DNA of 34,501 nucleotides from Anaerolineae bacterium. GTDB taxonomy: Bacteria > Chloroflexota > Anaerolineae > Aggregatilineales > Phototrophicaceae. Of this stretch, positions 24,962 to 32,209 are shown piece by piece. Within the stretch, counting starts at the first letter, position 1. Every line of letters begins with the position of its first letter. The position numbers were made by a program, and so were the translations under genes. Below the pieces are notes generated by a model, which was given only the letters and a program-made list of their open reading frames with translations, did no database searches and was not told where the DNA came from. The stretch covers positions 1 to 34,501 of the forward strand of contig JAUZRW010000248.1 in NCBI GenBank assembly GCA_030950085.1. Direction: 5' to 3'.

Positions 24962-26566
24962 ATGGCTTGGTATACGAATGCGATTTTTTACCAGATTTAT
25001 TTACGGGCATTTCGTGATTCTGATGGCAATGGGCATGGTGATTTTGCAGGTCTGCGCGAAAAAGCCGAATATTTGAAGTGGCTCGGCATTGATTGTGTGT
25101 GGTTGATGCCGATTTACCCCTCGCCGCTCAATGATGATGGCTACGATATTGCCAGTTTCTATAGCATTCATCATGATTTTGGTCTCTTAGAAGATTTTCG
25201 CATGACTGTTGACGAATTGCATCGACACGGTATCCGCCTCATTTGTGATTTAGTCGTTAATCACACCTCCGATGAACACCCATGGTTTATTGAAGCACGG
25301 CGTTCCAAAGACTCGCCCATGCGCGATTTTTACGTATGGAGTGATACCGATGATAAATACAACGAGACTCGTATCATCTTCCTCGATACTGAAGAATCAA
25401 ATTGGGCATATGACGAAGAAAGTCAACAATATTATTGGCATCGTTTTTATAGCAGTCAGCCCGATTTGAACTATGACAACCTAGCCGTCCAAGATGAAAT
25501 GCTCAATATCATCAAATTTTGGATGGATTTAGGCATTGATGGCTTTCGTGTCGATGCTGTGCCATATTTATTTGAGCGTGAGGGGACAAATTGCGAAAAT
25601 CTGCCGGAAACACATGCTTATCTCAAAAAAATGCGGCAGTTTGTGGATGAGAATTATCCTGATTCGATGTTTTTGGGAGAAGCTAATCAGTGGGCAAAAG
25701 ACCTACTGCCCTACTTTGGCGATGACACAGGCGACGAATTTCATTTGTGCTTTCATTTTCCAATCATGCCGCGTCTGTATATGGCACTCGCTAAAAAAGA
25801 CCGTAGCAGTGTTGTTGATGTGCTGGCAGACACGCCGCCGATTCCTGAAAATGCACAATGGGCGACATTCCTCCGCAATCATGATGAACTGACGCTCGAA
25901 ATGGTCACAGAAGAAGAGCGCCGATTCATGTGGGATTATTACTCACCGGACCCCAATCAACGGATTAATCTGGGGATTCGCCGTCGTTTAGCGCCTCTGA
26001 TGGGCAATGACCGCCGCAAAATCGAAGTCATGAACTCAATGCTGTTTACGCTACCCGGAACCCCTGTCTTGTATTATGGCGATGAGATTGGCATGGGCGA
26101 TAATATCCAGCTTTTTGACCGTAACGGGGTACGAACTCCGATGCAGTGGGATGATAGCCATAACGCCGGATTCAGTAGTGCAGCAACAGATTCGCTGTAT
26201 GCCCCACCGATTAGCGACTCCGAATATGGCTATCACACGGTCAATGTGGCGGCAAAACGCGCCGATAAAAATTCGATGCTCTACACGATTCGTCAGATGA
26301 TAAGCCGTCGCAAAACAATGGATTTTGTTGCCAAAGCCGAGTTGGTCTGGTTATCGGATTTGCCGAATCATTTGCTCTGTTTCTGGCGTGAATCGGACAA
26401 TCAGAAGTTACTCGCGCTGCATAACCTCAGTGATGAGGCAGTGACTATCGACTTGCCGAAAAACGTAGAATCTTATTCTGACGCGCTGTGGACAGGTAAG
26501 CCTGTCGAAAATAGCACAATCACTCTAGCGCCCTATGGTTATCGCTGGCTGCTACCTATTTCATAA
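24962..26566 (+). CDS. treS: Trehalose synthase (maltose alpha-D-glucosyltransferase, GH13)
   Basis: 534 residues from the ATG at 24962 (AAAAGGG about 6 bases upstream; the adjacent ATG at 24959 is also possible). The order of motifs matches TreS: WYTNAIFYQIYLRAF, DGYDIASFYSIHHDFG, VVNHTSDEHPWF, RDFYVWSDT, and the catalytic nucleophile D198 in GFRVDAVPYL followed by FEREGTNCENLPETHA. The acid/base is E240 (LGEANQW), the stabiliser is D308 (RNHDELTLEMV), and IRRRLAPLMGNDRRKIE and RTPMQWD-x4-NAGFS complete the set. All three acids are present. It converts maltose and trehalose into each other in the cytoplasm. No maltokinase domain or gene is attached. The enzyme would process disaccharide imported by the AglEFG-like system, but it is 10 kb away under its own control region. 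Confidence 0.93.
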   Translation: MAWYTNAIFYQIYLRAFRDSDGNGHGDFAGLREKAEYLKWLGIDCVWLMPIYPSPLNDDGYDIASFYSIHHDFGLLEDFRMTVDELHRHGIRLICDLVVNHTSDEHPWFIEARRSKDSPMRDFYVWSDTDDKYNETRIIFLDTEESNWAYDEESQQYYWHRFYSSQPDLNYDNLAVQDEMLNIIKFWMDLGIDGFRVDAVPYLFEREGTNCENLPETHAYLKKMRQFVDENYPDSMFLGEANQWAKDLLPYFGDDTGDEFHLCFHFPIMPRLYMALAKKDRSSVVDVLADTPPIPENAQWATFLRNHDELTLEMVTEEERRFMWDYYSPDPNQRINLGIRRRLAPLMGNDRRKIEVMNSMLFTLPGTPVLYYGDEIGMGDNIQLFDRNGVRTPMQWDDSHNAGFSSAATDSLYAPPISDSEYGYHTVNVAAKRADKNSMLYTIRQMISRRKTMDFVAKAELVWLSDLPNHLLCFWRESDNQKLLALHNLSDEAVTIDLPKNVESYSDALWTGKPVENSTITLAPYGYRWLLPIS

Positions 26567-26591
26567 GATAATTAGATAATTGACTATCCGC

Positions 26592-26647
26592 CTTTCAAGA
26601 AAAAGCGTAACACGGAGAATCAGAGACTCAGAGGTATTTTTGAACTT
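26592..26647 (+). repeat. Left arm of the inverted repeat flanking the Rid gene
   Basis: Begins CTTTCAAGAAAAAGCGTAAC, continues with CGGAGAATCAGAG and CTCAGAG, and ends with TTTTTGAACTT. The same blocks in the same order occur on the opposite strand at 27256-27320, with a 7-9-base insertion there. The arm lies between treS and the Rid gene, in a 148-base gap with no gene. Confidence 0.8.
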
Positions 26648-26714
26648 GACTCTCTGTGTTCTCGGTGTCCTCTGTGGTTCAATTTATAACTTCTCATGAA
26701 TGGGTGAATTTACG

Positions 26715-27167
26715 TTATTTCACTTCGGCAATCATCTCGATTTCAACTGCAAAATTGAAAGGCACAGTGAGACCAATAGCACTACGAGCATGTAAGCCAG
26801 CATCACCAAACACTTCACGCACCAAATCACTACAGCCATGAATGACACCCGGCGTATCGTCAAAGTCCGGCGCAACATTGACCATGCCGAACACTTTCAC
26901 GATGCGCGTTACATTATCGAGACTACCTGCTACATTTTTAATCGCCTGAAAACAATTCAGCGCACATAATTTTGCAGCCTCATAACCTTCTTCAACGGTC
27001 AAATCCGCCCCAATTTTGCCCTTAATCGTTTTATCGCCCCAAATTGGCACACAGCCCGATGTGAAAACCAGATTGCCTGTTCGCGCTGCCAAGACAAATT
27101 TGCCGTTATCCAAATTTATGGTCTCCAGTGTGTAACCCATTGCTTGCAACTTTGCTTCGTAAGACAT
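26715..27167 (-). CDS. RidA/YjgF-family protein (reactive enamine/imine deaminase)
   Basis: 150 residues from the ATG at 27167 (AGGAG with 5 bases spacing; the ATG at 27170 is adjacent). The chorismate-mutase-like fold of RidA is recognisable: GNLVFTSGCVPIWG, DLTVEEGYEAAKLCALNCFQAIKNVAGSLDNVTRIVKVFGMVN, and the C-terminal HARSAIGLTVPFNFAVEIEMIAEV with the conserved active-site arginine (HARSAIG). At 150 residues it is longer than the ~130-residue RidA core, like the COG0251 subgroup with an added N-terminal helix. Members hydrolyse imines made by PLP enzymes or assist pyrimidine degradation. It is divergent from an M20 amidohydrolase, so nitrogen-compound breakdown is plausible. Unusually, the gene is enclosed by inverted repeats of about 60 bases. 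Confidence 0.88.
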   Translation of the reverse strand: MSYEAKLQAMGYTLETINLDNGKFVLAARTGNLVFTSGCVPIWGDKTIKGKIGADLTVEEGYEAAKLCALNCFQAIKNVAGSLDNVTRIVKVFGMVNVAPDFDDTPGVIHGCSDLVREVFGDAGLHARSAIGLTVPFNFAVEIEMIAEVK

Positions 27168-27255
27168 CATCGCTCCTTAAAGTGCGCTTCAGTAAAATTT
27201 TCACTTTGGAGAGTATAGCGATTCCAGCATGAACTACAAAATGACAAAGAATACC

Positions 27256-27320
27256 AAGATTCAAAAACATCTCTGCGCCTCTGATTCTCCGCGTCTCTGC
27301 GTTACGCTTTTTCTTGAAAG
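27256..27320 (-). repeat. Right arm of the inverted repeat flanking the Rid gene
   Basis: Reads on the minus strand as CTTTCAAGAAAAAGCGTAAC, then GCAGAGACG, CGGAGAATCAGAG, GCGCAGAG and TTTTTGAATCTT. The 20-base outer end is identical to the left arm at 26592. It lies 81 bases before the M20 gene start, so it may also carry part of that gene's promoter region. Confidence 0.8.
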
Positions 27321-27400
27321 ATGAACCAATATCAGTTGGGCAAAAACTCATCTCCTGTGTAAAATCTCAGCACTATAGATACACAAGAGGATTTTTTATC

Positions 27401-28639
27401 ATGACAGAACAGTTACGAATCAACAGCCAACGGTTGTGGGATAGCATCATGGAAATGGCGAAAATTGGTGCGACAGCAAATGGTGGCAGTCATCGCTTGA
27501 CTTTAAGCGACGAAGATAAGCAAGGACGTGATTTGTTCGCCGAATGGTGTACCGCAGCCGGATGTACGATTACCGTTGACCGTCTCGGCAATATGTTTGC
27601 CCGTCGTCGCGGCAAAGATAATTCACGCCCCCCTGTAGCAATGGGTAGCCATCTCGATACACAACCCTATGGTGGAAAATTTGACGGTGTTTTTGGAGTC
27701 CTCGCCGGATTAGAGGTCGTTCGTACCCTTAATGAGCATCAAATTGAAACCGATGCACCACTTGAGATTGTCAACTGGACAAACGAAGAAGGGGCTAGAT
27801 TCGCGCCGTCTATGCTGGCATCGGGTGTTTTTGCTGGACATTTCGACCTTGAGTTTGCCCTGAGCCGTATCGCAACGGATGGTGCAGAATTCGCCGCCGA
27901 ATTAGAGCGTATCGGTTATGCCGGTGATGTCATCTGTGGCAATCATCCATTTACTGCCTTCATTGAATGTCATATTGAACAGGGTCCCATTCTTGAACAA
28001 CAAGGAAAGTCTGTCGGTGTTGTCACACATGCACAAGGGTTTCGCTGGTACGATATTTCCTTAAGTGGACAAGCAGCACATACAGGGTCTACGCCGATGG
28101 TCGGACGACGCAATGCCCTCTTAGGCGCAGCGCATATTATCCACGCAGTCGATGAGATTGCCCAAGAATATGCGCCGGATGCACGCGCTACTGTCGGCAG
28201 CCAATTTCAGGTGACACCGGGTTCGCGCAATATTATCCCCGGCAAAGTGGATTTTACAGTCGATTTTCGCCATCCTGTCGCGGAAACAATCGCCGCCATG
28301 GATTCGGCGCTGCGCGAAGTCTGCCAGCAAGTCGCATATGATATCGGTCTCGACCTGAGTTTAGAGCAGATTTCATATACGCCACCCACACCATTTGACA
28401 AAAAATGTGTCGCAGCTGTCCAGCAGGCTTGTGACCTAACAGGCGTGAGTCATCAGCAAATTTTATCGGGTGCCGGACATGATGCCTGTTATATTGCCCA
28501 TGTATCGCCCACCAGCATGATTTTTGTTCCCTGCAAAGATGGCATCAGTCATAATGAGGCTGAAAGTGTCAAACAAGAAGATTTAGAGGCAGGTTGTAAT
28601 GTTCTCTTACACGCAGTTCTCGAATTAGCACAGGCATAG
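27401..28639 (+). CDS. M20-family amidohydrolase (N-carbamoyl-L-amino-acid hydrolase / allantoate amidohydrolase type)
   Basis: 412 residues, the normal family length, from the ATG at 27401 (AGAGG about 11 bases upstream); 29 in-frame codons upstream are rejected because they run through the inverted repeat. Two-metal site: H84 and D86 (GSHLDT), D95 (KFDGVFG), E129-E130 (NEEGARF), H191 (IECHIEQGP), and the late H in CKDGISHNEAE. HTGSTPMVGRRNAL and GSRNIIPGKVDFTVDFRH mark the dimerisation domain. It releases an amino acid by cleaving an N-carbamoyl or ureido group. Substrate is not fixed by sequence: N-carbamoyl amino acids, beta-ureidopropionate and allantoate are all possible. The divergent Rid protein fits a pyrimidine or purine nitrogen route. 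Confidence 0.9.
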   Translation: MTEQLRINSQRLWDSIMEMAKIGATANGGSHRLTLSDEDKQGRDLFAEWCTAAGCTITVDRLGNMFARRRGKDNSRPPVAMGSHLDTQPYGGKFDGVFGVLAGLEVVRTLNEHQIETDAPLEIVNWTNEEGARFAPSMLASGVFAGHFDLEFALSRIATDGAEFAAELERIGYAGDVICGNHPFTAFIECHIEQGPILEQQGKSVGVVTHAQGFRWYDISLSGQAAHTGSTPMVGRRNALLGAAHIIHAVDEIAQEYAPDARATVGSQFQVTPGSRNIIPGKVDFTVDFRHPVAETIAAMDSALREVCQQVAYDIGLDLSLEQISYTPPTPFDKKCVAAVQQACDLTGVSHQQILSGAGHDACYIAHVSPTSMIFVPCKDGISHNEAESVKQEDLEAGCNVLLHAVLELAQA

Positions 28640-28648
28640 CAAAACAAA

Positions 28649-28693
28649 AACACGTCTTTGCCGAATACACCAACATTTGGCAAGAGACGTGTT
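28649..28693 (+). terminator. Terminator-like hairpin after the M20 gene
   Basis: AACACGTCTTTGCC (28649-28662) pairs with GGCAAGAGACGTGTT (28679-28693) with one bulged base. TATTTT follows. It starts 10 bases after the stop codon, so it is a likely transcript end. Confidence 0.65.
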
Positions 28694-28713
28694 TATTTTG
28701 GAGAAAATGTCTT

Positions 28714-28987
28714 GTGTCAGTCCCGTAGTATAACTGACACGCCTAAAACACACATAAACAGTATCTCAGAAGCACATGCGACCTTTATACTGCATATTGG
28801 GATAAGATTTATCGGTCTCTCCACTAAAAAACACCCCTGTTTTTCCAGTTTCAAGACCGAAAAGTACATAAAAACCTATCCCAAAAAGAACATGAGTTCA
28901 ATATACTGTTCTCGTAGTGAGTTTCAGGTAACACTGGAATGCTTTGTAAAAGGGTGCTGTTGGTTCAGTGCCCTTTTGCGTTCCAGT
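28714..28987. other. Gene-free stretch with successive inverted repeats, possible structured RNA
   Basis: Between the M20 and DUF3891 genes (418-base gap) there are several stems. GTGTCAGT (28714-28721) pairs with ACTGACAC (28733-28740). A nested set has TTGGGATA (28797-28804) with TATCCCAA (28877-28884), TCGGTCT (28812-28818) with AGACCGA (28854-28860), and AAAAACA-CCCC-TGTTTTT (28827-28844) at its centre. A long hairpin pairs ACTGGAA (28933-28939) with TTCCAGT (28981-28987) and AAAAGGG (28948-28954) with CCCTTTT (28971-28977). A 115-codon open frame on the + strand here has no homology signs and no ribosome site. Confidence 0.45.
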
Positions 28988-29057
28988 TCCCAAAACTACC
29001 CTTGACTATAGCACCTCTTTCTGAATTGTGCAAATTTTGGTTTTTGTATTGAAACCT

Positions 29058-29726
29058 TCAAGGTTGCTCGATGCTAAACGGCAGTAAGACAGGTTCGAGG
29101 CGGTCAGGATAACCCTCTTCTTGATAGCCCATCACAAAACCAGAAATACTGTCTACCTTGAAGGGCCACGGGTCAACTTGAATCAAGCCATCTGCCTTAA
29201 GCCAATATTGCACTGAAACACGCTCCATAGAGCCGACTTTGTAGCAAATATCCATGCTTCTTTGTTTGGGCGTATCAAAACCATAGTGAAAGGCTATGGC
29301 ATCACAAAAATTGGTGATGCTATCTGCCCATACGAATACATCGTGTTCTATGCCAAGCTGATTGATAGCATCGTTAAGCATCTCATCTGCCATTTGCCGC
29401 AATTTGTCGCGTTCAGGAGAGGATGCTAAGGCAAGCAAGCGTCGGACGTGCATCCAGCAAACAATATTGGTCGTCATATCATCGCAAACACGCAGCAAAC
29501 TCTGACGCATAATAGAAAGCCATGTTGTCAACGATACGCCGTCTATTGGGGCATTATCAAGCACGTCATAGCCTCTATCATGAACAGCAACGCCTTTTAC
29601 GAATGAATCAAAATTGATTGCCGGACGGTCAAAATTTGTATTGCCCCACTGGTACGCTAAAAGCCCTGCTAATCGGGCATGTTCGGATTGGGGCAAAACA
29701 ATTGGGCGCGTTTTCGATTTGAACAT
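29058..29726 (-). CDS. DUF3891-family protein
   Basis: 222 residues from the ATG at 29726 (GAGTGAG 3-9 bases upstream); an in-frame ATG at 29756 lacks a site and overlaps an FHA-domain remnant. Family features are LPQSEHARLAGLLAYQWGN (the conserved Q-x-x-H-x-x-x-x-G-x-x-A start), the VAVHDRGYDVLDNAP motif (H-D-x-G-W/Y followed by D-x-x-P), and a conserved HYGFD near the C-terminal third. The histidine/aspartate pattern looks like a metal-binding site, but no activity is known for the family. The start lies 4 bases after the stop of the FHA fragment, so the gene was probably once the downstream partner of an FHA gene. No promoter could be assigned to it. Confidence 0.75.
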   Translation of the reverse strand: MFKSKTRPIVLPQSEHARLAGLLAYQWGNTNFDRPAINFDSFVKGVAVHDRGYDVLDNAPIDGVSLTTWLSIMRQSLLRVCDDMTTNIVCWMHVRRLLALASSPERDKLRQMADEMLNDAINQLGIEHDVFVWADSITNFCDAIAFHYGFDTPKQRSMDICYKVGSMERVSVQYWLKADGLIQVDPWPFKVDSISGFVMGYQEEGYPDRLEPVLLPFSIEQP

Positions 29727-29730
29727 AAGC

Positions 29731-29868
29731 TCACTCTGGTTGTCCGTAGGCGACATGCAAAATCAAGCCACCGATGCGAATCGTATCTTTATCACGGATG
29801 ACACGCGGTTGCTCTGGGACAAGACGATACCCATTGAGGAATGTGCCGTAGATAAAGTGTAAAAATGA
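29731..29868 (-). pseudogene. Truncated FHA-domain gene (C-terminal half only)
   Basis: On the minus strand an open stretch of 46 codons reads IYGTFLNGYRL, then RDKDTIRIGGLILHVAYG, and stops at 29731-29733. This is the last third of an FHA domain (the N-G-T-F-x-N-G turn, then the R-D-x-D-x-I-R-x-G-G strands). Everything before it, including the GR and S-x-x-H phosphothreonine-binding residues, is missing: a TAG lies in frame at 29869-29871. The break falls within about 90 bases of repeat copy B. It ends just before the DUF3891 gene with a 4-base spacer. Confidence 0.65.
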
Positions 29869-29880
29869 CTATGACAGGTT

Positions 29881-29916
29881 GTAAGAGCGCAATCGTTGTG
29901 CTGCGCCCCCACTTAC
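29881..29916. repeat. Imperfect inverted repeat next to the FHA remnant
   Basis: GTAAGAGCGCA (29881-29891) faces TGCGC-N5-CTTAC (29902-29916). The minus-strand form begins GTAAGTGGGGGCGCA and resembles the GTAGGG-headed hairpins elsewhere in the window. It sits between the FHA break point and repeat copy B. Confidence 0.4.
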
Positions 29917-29940
29917 TGAAACCGCTAATTTGTCCGAAAA

Positions 29941-30031
29941 ACTTGTTTAACAAACTATTTGCGATAACGTCCTAACACTCGTCTTATATTGCAATTTTGT
30001 GTGAGGCGCGGTGAAACCCCGAAAGGGGCTT
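29941..30031 (+). repeat. Dispersed ~90-bp repeat, copy B
   Basis: The longest intact copy: ACTTGTTTAACAAACTAT at the left end, GATAAC, TCCTAACA, TTGCAATTTTGTGTGAGG in the middle, and CCCCGAAAGGGGCTT at the right end. It aligns over its full length with 17260-17345 on the opposite strand and shares both outer blocks with 1100-1251. It lies 19 bases beyond the stop of acs, reading toward it, so here it is not the leader of any gene. Confidence 0.8.
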
Positions 30032-30049
30032 ATTTCACATTAGCGTTTT

Positions 30050-31957
30050 TTAGTCCGCTAACGTACTGGTATCGCCAACTTCTTGTCCCATCGCTTGTGC
30101 TTTGAGGATACGGCGCATAATCTTCCCAGAGCGTGTCTTGGGCAAACTATCCACGAACTCAATTTTGCTTGGTTTCGCAATCGGACCCACTTCATGCCCA
30201 ACATGGTCTTTCAAGGCTTCTACAAGGTCATCGCTGCCTTGAACGCCATCAACGAGGATGCAGTAGGCATAAATCACATTACCGCGCAATTCATCCGGCA
30301 CAGCAATGGCGGCGGCTTCGGCAACAGCAGCATGGCTGACCAAGCCCGATTCAACTTCTGCTGTACCGAGTCGGTAGCCACTGACTTTAATCACATCATC
30401 ATTACGACCAATCACCCAGAAATAGCCATCATCGTCTTTACGGGCAGCATCTCCCGCGAGATACCAACCGAATTTTTTATATTTTTCCCAATATTGGCTC
30501 AAATACCGTTCGTCATCACCCCAAACTGTCCGCAGCATGGACGGCCATGGACCCTGAATGACCAATTCGCCATCTTCGTTAGGGTCACAAGATGTCCCGT
30601 CATCACGTACAACATCAACTTTGATACCGGGAAAGGGACGTGTCGCACTACCGGGTTTCAGGCTGACACTCGGTAGCGGTGTAATCATGAAGCCGCCTGT
30701 TTCTGTTTGCCACCATGTATCAATAATCGGACAAGTTTCGTTGCCAATGACACGATGATACCAACGCCATGCTTCGGGGTTAATGGGTTCACCCACGGTA
30801 CCGAGTAAACGCAAGCTGCTCAGGTCACGACGATTGGGCCACGCATCACCAAAGCGCATCAAACCACGAATCGCTGTCGGGGCAGTATAGAGAATCGTCA
30901 CGCCATATTCTTCAACAATCCGCCACCAACGGTCAGGATACGGATGTGTCGGCGCACCTTCATAAATGATGCTAGTTGCACCCAAAATCAGTGGCGCATA
31001 AACGATATAACTATGTCCTGTAATCCAACCGGGGTCAGCCGCACACCACCAACGGTCATCATCTTTAATGTCGAATGCCCATTTGAGCGTGGTCGATGTA
31101 TAAAGTTGATAACCGCCATGTGTATGGAGTACACCTTTTGGCTTGCCAGTTGTGCCAGATGTATAGAGGATGAAAAGTGGGTCTTCGGCATCCATCACTT
31201 CGGTTTCGCAGATGGGACTAGCAATAGGGAGTGCCATCAAATCGTGCCACCAATAATCGCGTCCTTGTTCCATATGGATATCTTGTCCGGTACGCTTGAC
31301 ACAAATCACGGTATCAACAACAGGCGAACGTCTTACGGCTTCATCGGCAACTTTTTTCAGTTCGACAATATTACCACGCAACCATGCGCCATCAGCCGTA
31401 ATCAAAACGCGACTCTGGGCATCTTCGATACGGTCAGCGAGAGCTTGCTCACTAAAACCGCCATAAACCACACTATGCGGCGCACCAATTTTGGCACAAG
31501 CTAACATCGCAACAACAATCTCAACGGTGCGTCCCATATAAATTGTAACGCGGTCTCCTTTTTTAACACCCATACTCCGCAGCACATTGGCAAATTTATT
31601 GACCTCTTGCCACAGCCGCCAATAGGACATCGTGACTTTGTCGCCCGGCTCCCCTTCCCAGATGATAGCGAGTTTGTTTTTGCGCCATGTCTTCACATGA
31701 CGGTCAAGGGCATTGAGAACCATATTGGTCTTGCCGCCCACAAACCACTTATAGAACGGCGCGTTACTATCATCCAGCACGGTATCCCATTTCTTATACC
31801 AATCTAAAGATTCTGCTTGCTCTGCCCAGAAGCCTTCAAGGTCATTCGCGGCTTCGTTATAAACTTCTTCATAATCCGGCACATGGGCATTATTAATCAC
31901 ATCCTCTGTCGGGTGATACCACTCGCTGGTCGGCGGTGAAAATTGTTGGTCACTCAT
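30050..31957 (-). CDS. acs: Acetyl-CoA synthetase (acetate-CoA ligase, AMP-forming)
   Basis: 635 residues, close to the usual ~650. It makes acetyl-CoA from acetate, CoA and ATP in the cytoplasm. Motifs: the ATP signature YTSGTTGKPKGVLHTHGGY; WWCAADPGWITGHSYIVYAPL; YTAPTAIRGLM; DTWWQTETGGFMITPLP, where the W following DT is the acetate-pocket tryptophan; the hinge GRNDDVIKVSGYRLGTAEVE; and the regulatory lysine K612 in PKTRSGKIMRR, which in other bacteria is switched off by acetylation. AGGAGAA lies 9-15 bases before the ATG. It is a single-gene unit with its own upstream region of about 240 bases to the divergent sugar symporter. It is distinct from the PrpE-type enzyme at 6267. Confidence 0.93.
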   Translation of the reverse strand: MSDQQFSPPTSEWYHPTEDVINNAHVPDYEEVYNEAANDLEGFWAEQAESLDWYKKWDTVLDDSNAPFYKWFVGGKTNMVLNALDRHVKTWRKNKLAIIWEGEPGDKVTMSYWRLWQEVNKFANVLRSMGVKKGDRVTIYMGRTVEIVVAMLACAKIGAPHSVVYGGFSEQALADRIEDAQSRVLITADGAWLRGNIVELKKVADEAVRRSPVVDTVICVKRTGQDIHMEQGRDYWWHDLMALPIASPICETEVMDAEDPLFILYTSGTTGKPKGVLHTHGGYQLYTSTTLKWAFDIKDDDRWWCAADPGWITGHSYIVYAPLILGATSIIYEGAPTHPYPDRWWRIVEEYGVTILYTAPTAIRGLMRFGDAWPNRRDLSSLRLLGTVGEPINPEAWRWYHRVIGNETCPIIDTWWQTETGGFMITPLPSVSLKPGSATRPFPGIKVDVVRDDGTSCDPNEDGELVIQGPWPSMLRTVWGDDERYLSQYWEKYKKFGWYLAGDAARKDDDGYFWVIGRNDDVIKVSGYRLGTAEVESGLVSHAAVAEAAAIAVPDELRGNVIYAYCILVDGVQGSDDLVEALKDHVGHEVGPIAKPSKIEFVDSLPKTRSGKIMRRILKAQAMGQEVGDTSTLAD

Positions 31958-32182
31958 ATAGCACTTCTCCTAAAATAATGGTTTCTACAATCTCAAAGTG
32001 TCAGAGCGTATTTCATCAACCCCACTCGACAATTTGATTTTGCGAATTTGAATCAATAATTAAAAACGATTAGCCCGATTATAGGCGATATGATGCTGTC
32101 GGGCAAAGGTTTGGATGTTTCAAGATTGTGTCATTAGCCGTAATATACAGCATATTCATATGTTCAGATTTTGAGGTGCTAA

Positions 32183-32209
32183 ATGTCAATGAGTGATTAT
32201 GCCAACTGA
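32183..32209 (+). CDS. Possible 8-codon leader peptide overlapping the symporter start
   Basis: ATGTCAATGAGTGATTATGC is the start of a short frame reading M-S-M-S-D-Y-A-N-stop. GAGG (32173-32176) sits 6 bases before its ATG, the ideal spacing, and no other ribosome site is seen for the symporter. Its stop lies inside the symporter's first codons, so translation of the symporter may depend on ribosomes finishing this peptide. Whether it is made is unknown. Confidence 0.35.
   Translation: MSMSDYAN

Noticed and set aside
26641-26700. GGTTCAA sequence resembling a tRNA T-loop near the left inverted-repeat arm
   Set aside because: No acceptor stem, anticodon arm or CCA-end context; it is part of a repeat-like CTCTGTG-rich stretch.
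28658-29005. 115-codon open frame on the + strand in the hairpin-rich gap
   Set aside because: It starts inside the M20 terminator hairpin, has no ribosome site, and its composition (many S, K, C, F with no domain pattern) is not like the neighbouring genes.
29614-29862. 82-codon + strand frame over the DUF3891 start
   Set aside because: It is antisense to the DUF3891 gene and the FHA remnant, which both make better protein sense.
30083-31504. Two long open frames (197 and 186 codons) on the + strand opposite acs
   Set aside because: They are shadows of the strongly conserved acs gene; all acs motifs are intact on the minus strand.
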